Source of the DNA: Planctomycetia bacterium
Lineage (GTDB): Bacteria; Planctomycetota; Planctomycetia; Pirellulales; PALSA-1355
Reading direction: 5' to 3'
NCBI GenBank assembly: GCA_016200205.1
Contig: JACQFF010000013.1
Coordinates: 1-44,496 of the forward strand
DNA: 44,496 bases
A model generated the notes under the pieces. It ran no database searches, had not been told where the DNA came from, and saw only the letters and a program-made list of their open reading frames with translations. The position numbers and the translations under genes were made by a program. Shown one piece after another: positions 1-9,785 of the stretch (position 1 is its first letter; each line of letters starts with the position of its first letter).

Positions 1-28
1 CCGGCCTTCTCCCAGAGGGAGAGGTGTT
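1..28. repeat. Imperfect hairpin at window edge, downstream of gap
   Basis: CTTCTCCC, three bases, then GGGAGAG forms an imperfect inverted repeat about 30 bases beyond the gap stop codon. It could act as the gap transcription terminator on the minus strand, though no clear T-run follows. It also resembles the short CTCTCCC-TCT-GGGAGAG palindromes dispersed in many planctomycete genomes. It is cut by the window edge, so its full extent is unknown. Confidence 0.3.
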
Positions 29-56
29 TGCGGACGAAGTTATTTTTGAGTCGTTC

Positions 57-1414
<1,358 letters not shown>

Positions 1415-1690
1415 ATGGCTGGCGAGCACGATAAATTGCGAGAAACTATCAATCGATTGCAGGCGCAAGTCGACGAGTTGCGCCAGCGCGATCCGGCGGT
1501 GGCGGAACATTTGCTCTCCACGCTGGCCGAGGTCAAGGCGGTGCTTGGCGGCGAGCCGACTCAGCCGGCCCAACACCGTTCGCTGATGGAGCGATTGTCC
1601 AACGCGGTGCTCAAGTACGAAACTTCGCACCCGGTTCTGGCGGGCGGTTTGGGCAAAATCATCGACGCCTTGGGCCAGATGGGAATTTGA
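1415..1690 (+). CDS. DUF4404 family small protein
   Basis: A 91-residue, probably cytosolic, mostly helical protein of unknown function. It has the layout I associate with DUF4404: an N-terminal heptad-rich helix (LRETINRLQAQVDELRQ), a central helix, and a C-terminal ASHP-type segment, here TSHPVLAGGLGKIIDAL, ending ALGQMGI. I chose the ATG at 1415 because family similarity begins there. An in-frame start 57 bases upstream would add residues unlike the family. The gene converges on the secreted hypothetical gene ending at 1779. No function can be inferred from the neighbours. Confidence 0.75.
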   Translation: MAGEHDKLRETINRLQAQVDELRQRDPAVAEHLLSTLAEVKAVLGGEPTQPAQHRSLMERLSNAVLKYETSHPVLAGGLGKIIDALGQMGI

Positions 1691-1708
1691 AGGGAAGGCT
1701 ATAAGCGG

Positions 1709-1781
1709 TAGGCTGGAGGGCGATGGTTTTGAGATCTCTTCTTTTTGACCAACGGCCTTTTGGCCTACAGCCTCCGGCCTA
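1709..1781. terminator. Inverted repeat between convergent genes, possible bidirectional terminator
   Basis: TAGGCTGGAGG (1709-1719) and CCTCCGGCCTA (1771-1781) are complementary at 10 of 11 positions, with about 51 bases between them. Inside lies GGCC-TTTT-GGCC (1755-1766). The element sits between two converging stop codons and could fold in transcripts from either side. It may instead be a dispersed GGCCT-type repeat. Confidence 0.3.
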
Positions 1782-2534
1782 ATTCTTGACCGCGCGCGAT
1801 TCGGCCTTGGTTGGCGGCTTGGCGGATTTCACCGGCGGGCGCGATTTCTTGCCGCTGTGGGCCAAGGGTTTGGCCAGCGTGATCGTGACCTCTTCGGCGC
1901 GCGCTTTGCCGGGCCGATTCAGCGCGGGGTTGGGCCGGTACGGATCGTAGTACCAGGCCTTCACCTTCACCTCGTCGCCGGCCTGGCCAAGCGCCGGGTC
2001 GTCGAGGTTGAGCTTGATTTTCAGGTCAGCGCCCGTGCTGCCCGTAATCTTGCGGTCGAGGGCCATGATGACCAATTCGCCGTCTTTGTAGGAGGCCAGC
2101 TTGCCCTTGATACGATACGTGCCAGCCCCGGCCTTGCGGACCGGCTTGGCGCCTGGCTCGGTCTCGGCCTCGGTGAACAGGCCCAGCGAGGATTTGCCCT
2201 GGGCCGAAAAGATTTCGATTTCGTCGACCTCTTTGGCAAGCGCTCCTTTTTTGTCGATTTGCCCGGTCAACTGCACGTACAGGCCTGGCCGCAGGCACTC
2301 GCTTTCGGCCTCGCCTTCGACCGTGACTTTTGTCGTGCCAATGAGTTCGAGCAGCCAGGCTTCACTTTTCGAATCGCGGAACTGCAGGACGCCCGGCTGA
2401 ACCGCCTCGAGCGTGCCCGAGTCTTCAAAGGCCACGGAGTTGGGCGGCGCCTCGAACTGAGCGCGTGCCGCGGGCCCTACGCCCCAAGCCGCAAAACCAA
2501 CCAAACCCGCGGTAAAGATCGAGTAACTGCGCAT
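1779..2534 (-). CDS. Exported hypothetical protein
   Basis: A 251-residue protein with a clear N-terminal signal sequence starting MRSYSIFTAGLVGFAAW and a cleavage-like GPAARAQ near residue 27. The mature part has two similar beta-rich segments: 'GTLEAVQPGVLQFRDS...' and 'GKLASYKDGELVIMALDRK'. Both resemble small OB- or KOW-like folds, which is inference from pattern only. The C-terminal ~30 residues are Lys/Pro/Ala-rich (SGKKSRPPVKSAKPP), as in periplasmic proteins that contact nucleic acid or wall polymers. I chose the ATG at 2534 because the signal peptide starts there; a longer in-frame start at 2588 would bury it. Family not recognised; function unknown. Confidence 0.8.
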   Translation of the reverse strand: MRSYSIFTAGLVGFAAWGVGPAARAQFEAPPNSVAFEDSGTLEAVQPGVLQFRDSKSEAWLLELIGTTKVTVEGEAESECLRPGLYVQLTGQIDKKGALAKEVDEIEIFSAQGKSSLGLFTEAETEPGAKPVRKAGAGTYRIKGKLASYKDGELVIMALDRKITGSTGADLKIKLNLDDPALGQAGDEVKVKAWYYDPYRPNPALNRPGKARAEEVTITLAKPLAHSGKKSRPPVKSAKPPTKAESRAVKN

Positions 2535-2780
2535 GGGTCGTACTCCGCCACTGTTCCCTTGACGAGCGCTGCCCCCCTCGACGCGCACGGCCGGGAAGAT
2601 TCACGTCCACCCGCTGCGCGTCCGCCCTGTCACTAGAATAGCCTTTAAGGGACGAAAATGAAAATAGACCGGATCCGTTTCTAGCCGGATGACGCCTGCC
2701 GTTGCCATTGGCTCGTCCCAGGGTAACAATGCCCTCTTGGCGAGCGTTTTTCTTCGATTCCTCCGGGGGCCCTGGGTCCA

Positions 2781-3581
2781 ATGTCGAGCGAAGCGAGTCA
2801 GATAACAGTCCCGAAATTCCGGGGAATGAAGGCCGCGGGCCAAAAAATCACCATGCTCACCGCCTACGACTACACCCTCGCCGGGCTGCTGGATGCGACC
2901 GGGGTGGAAGGGATTCTGGTCGGCGACAGCATGTCGATGGTCGTGCAGGGACACCCCAACACGCTGCCGGTCACGCTCGACGAAATGATTTATCACGCTG
3001 AAATGGTGGGACGGGCCGTAAGGCATGCCTTGGTCGTCGTTGACATGCCGTTTCCCAGTTTTCACCTGGGCGTCTACAAGGCCGTCGAGAGTGCCGGACG
3101 GATTCTCAAAGAGACCCGCTGCCAGGCCGTCAAGCTTGAAGGCGGAACGGCCCAGGCCGAGGTGATCGCGGCGCTAGTTTCGGCGGGAATTCCGGTGATG
3201 GCCCACTGTGGATTGCGGCCGCAGAACGTCCTCCAGTTGGGCGGTTACAAGGTGCAGCGCGACCTGGACCAACTGTTGGCCGACGCCACCGCGGCCGAAG
3301 CGGCGGGGGCGTTCGCCGTGGTGCTCGAATGCATTCCGGCCGCCATGGCCAACAAGATCACGTCGCGGGTGAAGATTCCCACCATCGGTATCGGGGCCGG
3401 CGCCGGTTGCGACGGCCAGATTCTGGTGACCAATGATCTGCTGGGCTTGACCAGCGGGTACGTGCCGCGGTTTGTCAAAGCATATGCCGATCTGCAGACA
3501 GTGATCACGCAAGCGGTCACTCGATTTCGCGACGACGTGCGCTCGGGCACGTTTCCGACTTCCGAGCAAACTTTCAAATAA
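2781..3581 (+). CDS. panB: 3-methyl-2-oxobutanoate hydroxymethyltransferase (PanB)
   Basis: Cytosolic, Mg-dependent first enzyme of pantothenate (vitamin B5/CoA) synthesis. It transfers a hydroxymethyl group from 5,10-methylene-tetrahydrofolate to alpha-ketoisovalerate, giving ketopantoate. At 266 residues it has the normal family length. Family motifs are in order: [14 protein letters not shown], the metal-binding [47 protein letters not shown], and [14 protein letters not shown] near residue 205. No panC or panD lies next to it. The downstream DUF255 gene starts 86 bases later on the same strand, so the two may be co-transcribed. Confidence 0.97.
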   Translation: MSSEASQITVPKFRGMKAAGQKITMLTAYDYTLAGLLDATGVEGILVGDSMSMVVQGHPNTLPVTLDEMIYHAEMVGRAVRHALVVVDMPFPSFHLGVYKAVESAGRILKETRCQAVKLEGGTAQAEVIAALVSAGIPVMAHCGLRPQNVLQLGGYKVQRDLDQLLADATAAEAAGAFAVVLECIPAAMANKITSRVKIPTIGIGAGAGCDGQILVTNDLLGLTSGYVPRFVKAYADLQTVITQAVTRFRDDVRSGTFPTSEQTFK

Positions 3582-3667
3582 GAAAGGCCGCCAGAAAGCG
3601 CGCGCTTTGCCGGGCTGTGCCGCAAGCGCATGGTCCGCACGCGCCGGAGTTCTGGCGGGCACCCGCC

Positions 3668-5767
3668 ATGGCCAATCGCCTGGCTGCCCAGAGCAGTCCG
3701 TATTTGCTGCAACACGCCAACAATCCCGTCGGCTGGTATCCCTGGGATCCGGAGGCTCTCGAGCGGGCCAAGCGCGAGGATAAGCCGATTTTTCTCTCGA
3801 TCGGCTACTCGGCCTGCCACTGGTGCCACGTGATGGAGCACGAAAGTTTCGAAGATTCCGCAATCTCCCGTTTCATCAACGAGCATTTCGTCCCGATCAA
3901 GGTCGACCGTGAAGAGCGGCCGGACCTGGATCAGATCTACATGAATGCCGTGCAGCTCATGACCGGCCGCGGCGGGTGGCCGATGTCGGTGTTTTTGACG
4001 CCCGACCTCAAGCCGTTTTATGGCGGGACGTATTGGCCGCCCGCTGCGAGGATGGGAATGCCGGGTTTCAACCAGGTGTTGGCCGCCGTGGCCGAAGCCT
4101 GGGAACAGCGGCGCGATCTGGCCATCGAGCAAGCCAATTCGCTGACCGAGCATTTGCAATCGATCGCGGCGCCGCAGCCGGGATCGAGTGAGTTGAGCCC
4201 GGCGCTACTCGATCAGGCGGTTGCGGCGCTCGAACGGGCTTTCGATCCGACACATGGCGGTTTTGGCGGCGCGCCCAAGTTTCCGCATCCCATGGATCTG
4301 CGCCTGCTGATGCACATGTGGCATCGGCATTCCAACGACTCCGCGCTGCGCATGGTCACCGTGACGTTGGACAAAATGGCGGCCGGCGGCATCTACGATC
4401 ACTTGGGCGGCGGATTCCACCGGTATTCCGTAGACGAGCGGTGGCTCGTGCCGCATTTCGAAAAAATGCTCTACGACAACGCCCTGTTGGTGCCTTGTTA
4501 CGTGGACACGTACCTGGCCACGGGCAAAGCAGACTATGCGCGGATCGCGCGCGAGACTTGCGATTACGTGCTCCGCGAAATGACCGACTCCGAAGGCGGC
4601 TTCTACAGCACGCAAGACGCCGATAGCGAAGGGGAAGAAGGCAAATTCTTCGTGTGGACGCCCGAGCTCGTCGAGGAGGTGCTCGGCGCCGAAGCGGCCA
4701 AATCATTCGCCTACGTCCACGACGTCACGCCGGAGGGCAATTTCGAGCATGGCCGCAGCATTGTGAACCGGCCAAAGACAATCGAGCAGTGCGCCCGGAT
4801 TTTGGGCCGCGAGGTACATGAACTCGAGCGCGAGCTGCAAGTCAGTCGTGCCCAACTGCTGGTGGCCCGCGAAGCGCGCGTGCATCCGGGACTCGACGAC
4901 AAGGTGCTCGTCAGTTGGAATGCGTTGATGATCGAAGCGCTGGCCGCGGCGGCCGGCGCGCTCGACGAACCCCGTTACCTGGCGGCGGCACAGCGGGCCG
5001 CCGATTTTATCTTGCGAACGATGCGTCGCTCGGACGGGCGGCTGCTGCATTCCTGGCGCCGCGGCGAAGCCAAACTCGATGCCTACCTGGATGACTATGC
5101 CTGTCTGGCCAGCGCGCTTGTGAGTCTTTATGAAACCGATTTCAACGAGCGCTGGATCGACGAAGCCATCGGCTTGTCCGATGTGCTGTTGAATCTGTTT
5201 GCCGATCGCCAGCACGGCGGGTTTTTCTTTACCGCCGCTGATCACGAAGTGCTGATCACGCGCCAAAAGGATCTTTACGATGCGGCCGTGCCCAGCGGCA
5301 ATTCGATGGCGGCCCGCGCCCTCGTGCGATTGGGCGAACTGACCGGCCGGAACGAATATCTTTCCGCCGCGGAAAACACGTTGCGGTTCGCAGCCGGACT
5401 GATGCGACAGTCACCTAGCGCGACCGGACAAATGTTGTTGACGCTCGACTTTTATTTGGGGCCAACGCCCCAGATCGTGGTCGTTGGAGATCCGAACGCG
5501 CGCGAGACGTCCGCGGCTCTGGTGGCACTGCGGCATCGCTTTGTGCCCAACAAACTCGTCGCTTGCCGCAAACCGGCCAGGATCGCCGAGGGCTCGCCCG
5601 CCCTCGCGCCCTTGTTTGCCGGCAAGCAACTCGATGGTCCCGAGCCGTGCGTGTTCATTTGCGAGCACTTCGCTTGCCAGGCTCCGCTGTTCGGCCAAGA
5701 GCGGGCCGTCGCCGCTTGGGAAGTGTTGGCGGGCGATCACGCATCGCGACAGCAAGCCGGAATTTGA
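3668..5767 (+). CDS. DUF255/YyaL family thioredoxin-fold protein (SPATA20-like)
   Basis: A 699-residue protein of the YyaL/SPATA20 family. It has an N-terminal thioredoxin-like DUF255 domain followed by an (alpha/alpha)6-barrel like that of N-acylglucosamine 2-epimerases. The family opening [18 protein letters not shown] is at residues 9-26, and the CxxC-type motif [10 protein letters not shown] has Cys50 and Cys53. The barrel shows [21 protein letters not shown] and [11 protein letters not shown]. Family length is usually 650-720, so it looks complete. The biochemical role is not established. I chose the ATG at 3668 because homology starts at MANRLA; an upstream in-frame start adds 17 unrelated residues. 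Confidence 0.93.
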   Translation: MANRLAAQSSPYLLQHANNPVGWYPWDPEALERAKREDKPIFLSIGYSACHWCHVMEHESFEDSAISRFINEHFVPIKVDREERPDLDQIYMNAVQLMTGRGGWPMSVFLTPDLKPFYGGTYWPPAARMGMPGFNQVLAAVAEAWEQRRDLAIEQANSLTEHLQSIAAPQPGSSELSPALLDQAVAALERAFDPTHGGFGGAPKFPHPMDLRLLMHMWHRHSNDSALRMVTVTLDKMAAGGIYDHLGGGFHRYSVDERWLVPHFEKMLYDNALLVPCYVDTYLATGKADYARIARETCDYVLREMTDSEGGFYSTQDADSEGEEGKFFVWTPELVEEVLGAEAAKSFAYVHDVTPEGNFEHGRSIVNRPKTIEQCARILGREVHELERELQVSRAQLLVAREARVHPGLDDKVLVSWNALMIEALAAAAGALDEPRYLAAAQRAADFILRTMRRSDGRLLHSWRRGEAKLDAYLDDYACLASALVSLYETDFNERWIDEAIGLSDVLLNLFADRQHGGFFFTAADHEVLITRQKDLYDAAVPSGNSMAARALVRLGELTGRNEYLSAAENTLRFAAGLMRQSPSATGQMLLTLDFYLGPTPQIVVVGDPNARETSAALVALRHRFVPNKLVACRKPARIAEGSPALAPLFAGKQLDGPEPCVFICEHFACQAPLFGQERAVAAWEVLAGDHASRQQAGI

Positions 5768-5802
5768 TCGCGCTTACGAATCGCCGGCGGCCGGATCGAC
5801 GG

Positions 5803-6147
5803 TTACCGACCCAGTCGCTTGGCCTCTTCGATCGCTTGCTCGAGCCGCACCGCCTGCTCTTCGGCAATTTGCAACAGGCGACTGAGGATGGCGATCTTGT
5901 CGTCGAACTGCTCGGCCAGGTCGTTCGCCATTTCAGTCACTGGGACTTCCCCGCCGGCCACTCTGGGCGGGGCTTCGATGCTGGGGCCCGGTGTCGCGTC
6001 AACTTCGAGTGGCAACTGGTATTTTTTGATCCGCTCGACGGTGGCTTTTTCGTTGTGCCGCGACCAGAGCCAAAAAAACACCACGGCCGCCAGCACGAGC
6101 AACAGCAGCCCAACGGCACCCGCGATATCGGTGGTAAAGCTCGTCAT
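5803..6147 (-). CDS. Small single-pass membrane protein with coiled coil
   Basis: A 114-residue protein with one transmembrane helix at residues 8-28 (IAGAVGLLLLVLAAVVFFWLW), a short charged stretch, a Pro/Gly linker, and a C-terminal helix (MANDLAEQFDDKIAILSRLL onward) with heptad character. This suggests an anchored cytoplasmic coiled coil. The start is supported by GGGAGG about seven bases upstream on the minus strand. It lies downstream of and co-oriented with no recognised partner: larC ends upstream on the same strand 62 bases away, so a shared transcript is possible. Family not recognised. Confidence 0.7.
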   Translation of the reverse strand: MTSFTTDIAGAVGLLLLVLAAVVFFWLWSRHNEKATVERIKKYQLPLEVDATPGPSIEAPPRVAGGEVPVTEMANDLAEQFDDKIAILSRLLQIAEEQAVRLEQAIEEAKRLGR

Positions 6148-6209
6148 CGAGAACCTCCCGCTCTAAAGTCTCTTCAGAACCAGGCCGCTGCCGCATGAAA
6201 ACTGCGAAA

Positions 6210-7376
6210 TCACCCCGGCCGATAGGCTTGTTGCGCGGCGTCGTAAACCGCTTTCAAAGGCACGCCGTGCTGTTCGGCAACGCGGCGGCAGGCCTCGAAC
6301 TCCGGCGAGAAACGGGCCGAACGCTCGTCGAGCCAGGCGAGCGTGCCTTCGATCGGCCCCCAAGGCGTTTCCACGCGATGAACGTCGCGGCGAAGGCGGT
6401 GTCGCTGGACCATCCAGCGGCGAACGCCCAGGGTTGTCGTCTCGCGAAACAATATCGCTTCCGCGGCCGCCACGTGATCGGCCTGGCAGAGCACGCTGAG
6501 GGTTACGCCCGGTCGGTTCTTCTTCATTTGAATCGCGGTGCTGTACACGTCCAGAGCGCCGGCATCCCAAAGCCGGGCGATCGTATGACCGATCAGTTCG
6601 CCGCTGATGTCATCCAGATTCGTCTCCAAGACCCACAACTGCTCGTCGGCAGGGCTATCGCTCGTTTCACCCACCAAGACGCGCAGCAGGTTGGCTTGCT
6701 CTTCCAAATCTTTCTGTCCGGCCCCATAGCCGATGCGATCGATTCTCATTGCCGGTAGCGGTCCGAACGAATCGACGAGCGTGGCCAGGATGGCGGCGCC
6801 GGTGGGCGTCGTCAGTTCGCAGAGTACCTTCGATTCGGCCAGCGGAATCCCCGTGAGCAATTCGCCGGTACCCGGAGCGGGTATGGCGCACCGCCCGTGG
6901 GCAATCTCGACAAAGCCGCAACCGGTAGGCACCGCGGAGGAGATGATTCGCTCGACGCCCAACAGATCCCAGCCGATCGCCGCGCCGACGATATCGGCGA
7001 TCGAATCGACCGCGCCAACTTCGTGAAAATGGACCTTTTCGATCGTCGATCCGTGCACTTTGGCCTCTGCTTCGGCGAGACGGCGGAAGATGCGATGTGC
7101 CAGGTCTTTCTGCTTCGCACTGAGCGAGCTACCGTCGATCATGGCCGCGATATGGTGTAAGTGGCGGTGCTTGTGCTCAGGCTCGTGTTCGACAATGATT
7201 TGCGTGGCGCGGAAGCCTTTCTTTTTGACTTGATTGGCCACCAGCCGGACGTTGGGCAGTCCCAGGGTTCGAATGCCAGCGTTGAGCGCGTCCAGGTCGA
7301 CGCCCGCATCGACCAGAGCTCCTAAAGTCATGTCGCCGCTGATCCCGCTGGCGCAATCAAGATAGGCGATTCTCAT
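6210..7376 (-). CDS. larC: Nickel-pincer cofactor biosynthesis protein LarC
   Basis: LarC inserts nickel into the pyridinium-3,5-bisthiocarboxylic acid mononucleotide cofactor using CTP. That cofactor serves lactate racemase and other LarA-like enzymes. The 388-residue protein begins with the family signature MRIAYLDCASGISGDMTLGA and contains HFHEVGAVDSIADIVGA, CxVTTPTGAA-type sequence (CELTTPTGAAIL) and the C-terminal half with LETNLDDISGELIGH. In Lactiplantibacillus plantarum the two halves are joined by programmed frameshifting; here one uninterrupted frame encodes both. No larA, larB or larE is present in the window. Start is ATG at 7376 with no strong ribosome-binding site. Confidence 0.93.
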   Translation of the reverse strand: MRIAYLDCASGISGDMTLGALVDAGVDLDALNAGIRTLGLPNVRLVANQVKKKGFRATQIIVEHEPEHKHRHLHHIAAMIDGSSLSAKQKDLAHRIFRRLAEAEAKVHGSTIEKVHFHEVGAVDSIADIVGAAIGWDLLGVERIISSAVPTGCGFVEIAHGRCAIPAPGTGELLTGIPLAESKVLCELTTPTGAAILATLVDSFGPLPAMRIDRIGYGAGQKDLEEQANLLRVLVGETSDSPADEQLWVLETNLDDISGELIGHTIARLWDAGALDVYSTAIQMKKNRPGVTLSVLCQADHVAAAEAILFRETTTLGVRRWMVQRHRLRRDVHRVETPWGPIEGTLAWLDERSARFSPEFEACRRVAEQHGVPLKAVYDAAQQAYRPG

Positions 7377-7708
7377 CGACGAATGGCTTTCGCTGTAATT
7401 CCGCTGGTTTTCCGCTTATTGCGCGGCGGACGGCAAACAACGGGCATTCTGAGGATTCGCGGACCCTACTGCAAGAGCGCAAAACCCGCGTCTAGAAGGC
7501 TCGAACGGCGTGCATTGACCCACGATTGGCCGGCCGCTACTATGTGCCGCCCAAAAAGGTCGCCGCCCGGTCCGCGACCGGCTGCCGCGTGGGATTGGTC
7601 CACCGGTCTGGCGCACGGTCGATTCGAGAGAGCACGCGATTGAGCACGGCCCTGAAAGAAACAACGCGCAGTTTGCCGGCGACCCCTTGGGGATTCTTGC
7701 CGCCGCGG
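7377..7708. other. Divergent intergenic region between larC and pseudo-receiver gene
   Basis: This 332-bp stretch lies between two divergent genes. The plus-strand frame of the downstream gene stays open back to 7526 but its residues there are Arg/Ser-rich and non-family-like. An in-frame TTG at 7640 is an alternative start of that gene. I see no convincing promoter, hairpin or RNA gene. Confidence 0.5.
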
Positions 7709-8554
7709 ATGCGAGTTTTGTACATCACGACGCTGCGCCGCACCGGAGCCTGGTTGGCCGAAGCGTTTGCCAGCGACAGCGCATGCCAGGTGGACTTGGA
7801 AGAGGCTTTTGGCGCCGCCGCCGGGTTGGAGCGATTGCGGGATCAGGCTTTCGATGCCGTGCTCATCAGCCACGAGCCGACCGAATTGGACGCCTTGGAG
7901 CTGTTGGACGGCTTGCGCGCCGGGGGCGCCGAGGAGCCGCTCGTCGTATTGGGCCAGGCGAGCGAACAGGAAATGGCGGCTCTGTGCTACGAGGTCGGAG
8001 CCGACGCCTATGTCTGCGTGAACACCGCGACCACGCGAACCGTGCTGTGGATAGTGGCCCGCGCGACCGAACGCCGCAATCTGATTCGCGAGAACCGCCG
8101 GCTGGCGCAGGTCGAACGACATCGTTTGCAACACGAGCAGCACGAAGCCGAGCGGTTGCTGACCGAGCAGCGGGGCTTGATTCGCGATTTGGAGGCTCTA
8201 CGTAGCGGCCGACGGGGTGAAATAGTCGCCGAACCTCCACCGCTGAACGAATCGATCCGATCGTATTACCGAGAGTTGATACGAGCGCACGTGATTATGG
8301 GCTCCGGCAATTTGTCGGCGGAAATGAGTGCCCTGGCCGAACTGTTGGCGGCCAGCGGAGTCGCGGCGCCGCAAGCGATGGAGTTGCATGTTGAGGTGCT
8401 GGAAGAGCTGGTTCGCGGATTGGGTAGCCGCAGTGCCCGGCATGTAATGACGCGGGCCGATCTGCTCGTGCTTGAAATCTTGGTACACTTGAGCGAAAGT
8501 TATCGGCTGCGTTCCTCAACGGCCGCAATTGATTCGCGACCACCGTCCGCTTGA
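7709..8554 (+). CDS. Pseudo-receiver domain protein with coiled coil
   Basis: A 281-residue protein from the ATG at 7709. Residues 1-120 follow the secondary-structure pattern of a response-regulator receiver: MRVLYITT, then FDAVLISH, then EPLVVLGQASEQEM, then EVGADAYVCVNTA. The acidic pocket and phospho-acceptor Asp are not evident, because TT and SH stand where D residues would be, and no KP motif is seen. A highly charged coiled coil follows (ENRRLAQVERHRLQHEQHEA), then an alpha-helical C-terminus of about 120 residues that I do not recognise. It may be a phosphorylation-independent scaffold. TTG at 7640 is an alternative start. The next gene starts 14 bases downstream, suggesting one transcript. 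Confidence 0.65.
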   Translation: MRVLYITTLRRTGAWLAEAFASDSACQVDLEEAFGAAAGLERLRDQAFDAVLISHEPTELDALELLDGLRAGGAEEPLVVLGQASEQEMAALCYEVGADAYVCVNTATTRTVLWIVARATERRNLIRENRRLAQVERHRLQHEQHEAERLLTEQRGLIRDLEALRSGRRGEIVAEPPPLNESIRSYYRELIRAHVIMGSGNLSAEMSALAELLAASGVAAPQAMELHVEVLEELVRGLGSRSARHVMTRADLLVLEILVHLSESYRLRSSTAAIDSRPPSA

Positions 8555-8568
8555 TCTTCTCGCCCGCC

Positions 8569-8961
8569 ATGTCTGACGAGCAAACCACGATTCACGAAAT
8601 GCGGCAACTGGTCGAGCAATTCGTAAGCCAGCGTGATTGGCATCAGTTTCACACGCCCAAGAATCTGGCGATTGCGCTGGCGGTCGAGGTGGCCGAACTG
8701 ATGGAGCATTTTCAGTGGCTCGATCCGCAGGAGTCTCGAGCCCTGGCCCACGACCCCGAGCGACGTAGAGCGGTCGGCGAGGAGTTGGCTGACGTGGTGT
8801 GCTATGCGCTGGCCATGGCGAACGAATTGGGGCTCGACGTTTCGGATGCGGTGCGCCAAAAAATGATCAAGAACGCGCAAAAATATCCAGCGGACAAATT
8901 TCGCGGCCGCTGGGGTGAAGGCGATGGAGGGCGCGCCACGGAGCCGAGCAGCGAGCGGTAA
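8569..8961 (+). CDS. MazG-like nucleotide pyrophosphohydrolase (dCTPase/RS21-C6 type)
   Basis: A 130-residue all-alpha NTP pyrophosphohydrolase. It probably hydrolyses a (d)NTP to the monophosphate and pyrophosphate, as a house-cleaning enzyme. The metal-binding pattern is intact: EVAELMEHFQW (first E-x-x-E pair) and EELADVVCYAL (second E-x-x-D pair). The segment RDWHQFHTPKNLAIALAVE is typical of the RS21-C6/DCTPP1 group rather than long MazG. Cytosolic. I chose the ATG at 8569 since similarity starts at MSDEQTT. The last ~18 residues (GEGDGGRATEPSSER) are a non-conserved tail. It converges on the MarR gene with 18 bases between the stops. Confidence 0.9.
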   Translation: MSDEQTTIHEMRQLVEQFVSQRDWHQFHTPKNLAIALAVEVAELMEHFQWLDPQESRALAHDPERRRAVGEELADVVCYALAMANELGLDVSDAVRQKMIKNAQKYPADKFRGRWGEGDGGRATEPSSER

Positions 8962-8979
8962 TTGCACGCATTCCCGGAT

Positions 8980-9474
8980 CTACATCGCGCTTGAGCGCGT
9001 GGCGTCAATAACTCCGCCCAGATCGCCCATTATCCGGTTCAAATTCTCCAGGCCAAATCGGCTGACCAAGTGGCTCTGGGCGCGTTCCCAATACGGGGCG
9101 GCCTTGACTAAGGCCGATCGGCCCTCGGCGGTCAATTCGACCGATTTGTGCTTGCCGTTTTCAGCTTTCAAAAGCTGCAGCATGCCCATATTGAGCAAGG
9201 GCTTGAGATTGCGCGTCAAGGTCGAACGGTCCATGACCAATTCGCGTGCCAGCCGGGCAATGCTACTGGGCCCCAAAAGCTGTCCGGTTATCAGAATGAC
9301 CAACTGCGTCGAGCGCAGCCCGGTCGGAGCCAAGATTTGGTCGAACAACTGTGTGACGCTGCGCGATGCTTTCCGGAAATTGAAGCAGGCGCAAGTCCGT
9401 GCCATTTCGGCCAATTTGTTTTGATCAATTTCCGGAATGTCGCATTGCATGGTTTCTAATGATAGAAAATGCAT
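8980..9474 (-). CDS. MarR family transcriptional regulator
   Basis: A 164-residue winged-helix DNA-binding protein. It has an N-terminal dimerisation helix with a CACFNFRKASRSVTQLFDQ motif, the wHTH with LGPSSIARLARELVMDRSTL as recognition region (residues ~68-87), the beta-wing GKHKSVELTAEGR, and C-terminal helices. The closely spaced cysteines (TCACFN) are typical of one MarR subgroup and could sense oxidants or electrophiles, which is inference. Two ATGs are possible: 9474, or 9450 (MQCDIPE), in which case a palindrome-rich segment would lie in the leader. Neither has a clear Shine-Dalgarno. Divergent from the giant repeat gene, so it might regulate it as well as itself. Confidence 0.9.
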   Translation of the reverse strand: MHFLSLETMQCDIPEIDQNKLAEMARTCACFNFRKASRSVTQLFDQILAPTGLRSTQLVILITGQLLGPSSIARLARELVMDRSTLTRNLKPLLNMGMLQLLKAENGKHKSVELTAEGRSALVKAAPYWERAQSHLVSRFGLENLNRIMGDLGGVIDATRSSAM

Positions 9475-9476
9475 TT
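9453..9476. promoter_or_regulatory. Paired palindromes at the marR start, possible operator
   Basis: TTTCTA-ATGA-TAGAAA (9453-9468) is followed immediately by the perfect palindrome AAATGCATTT (9467-9476). MarR dimers bind such short AT-rich inverted repeats, often over their own promoter. The sites overlap the two candidate start codons, which suggests autorepression at the start region. Assignment is by position and symmetry only. Confidence 0.35.
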
Positions 9477-9785
9477 AAACGAAGCAAGGCACGGACGTTC
9501 CGCACCCGCTGTCAACCGAATTGCCAATAGAATTTTACACTATTCCCCGGTTTTGTACCACCTGGATGGGTTAATTAGCAGATAATTTGGATACGTCATC
9601 GGTAGTACCCGGTGAATTGCACGAAAGTTCTGAAATCTGGCTGGATTGAGGTGACGTTCGTGCAGGTGCACGCGCACTGCGACCACCGTACGCCCGGTAA
9701 AGCTGCTCGACCGAAGGGAATCGGGAAGCTAGGCTGGTCTATTGCCCTCCTCTGTTTTCCCGCCCTAAAGTGCAGGAGCCCGGCC
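9475..9785. other. Divergent intergenic region upstream of the giant repeat gene
   Basis: This 311-bp stretch is AT-richer between 9525 and 9600, including GATAAT at 9581-9586 as a possible -10 for the plus strand, but without a -35 at proper spacing. At its right end AGGAG (9774-9778) lies seven bases before a TTG codon at 9786. The frame is open upstream to a GTG at 9612, but those residues look unlike an exported protein start. Confidence 0.45.

Noticed and set aside
3245-4159. 304-codon minus-strand frame across panB and the DUF255 gene
   Set aside because: It spans two certain plus-strand genes and shows no motif.
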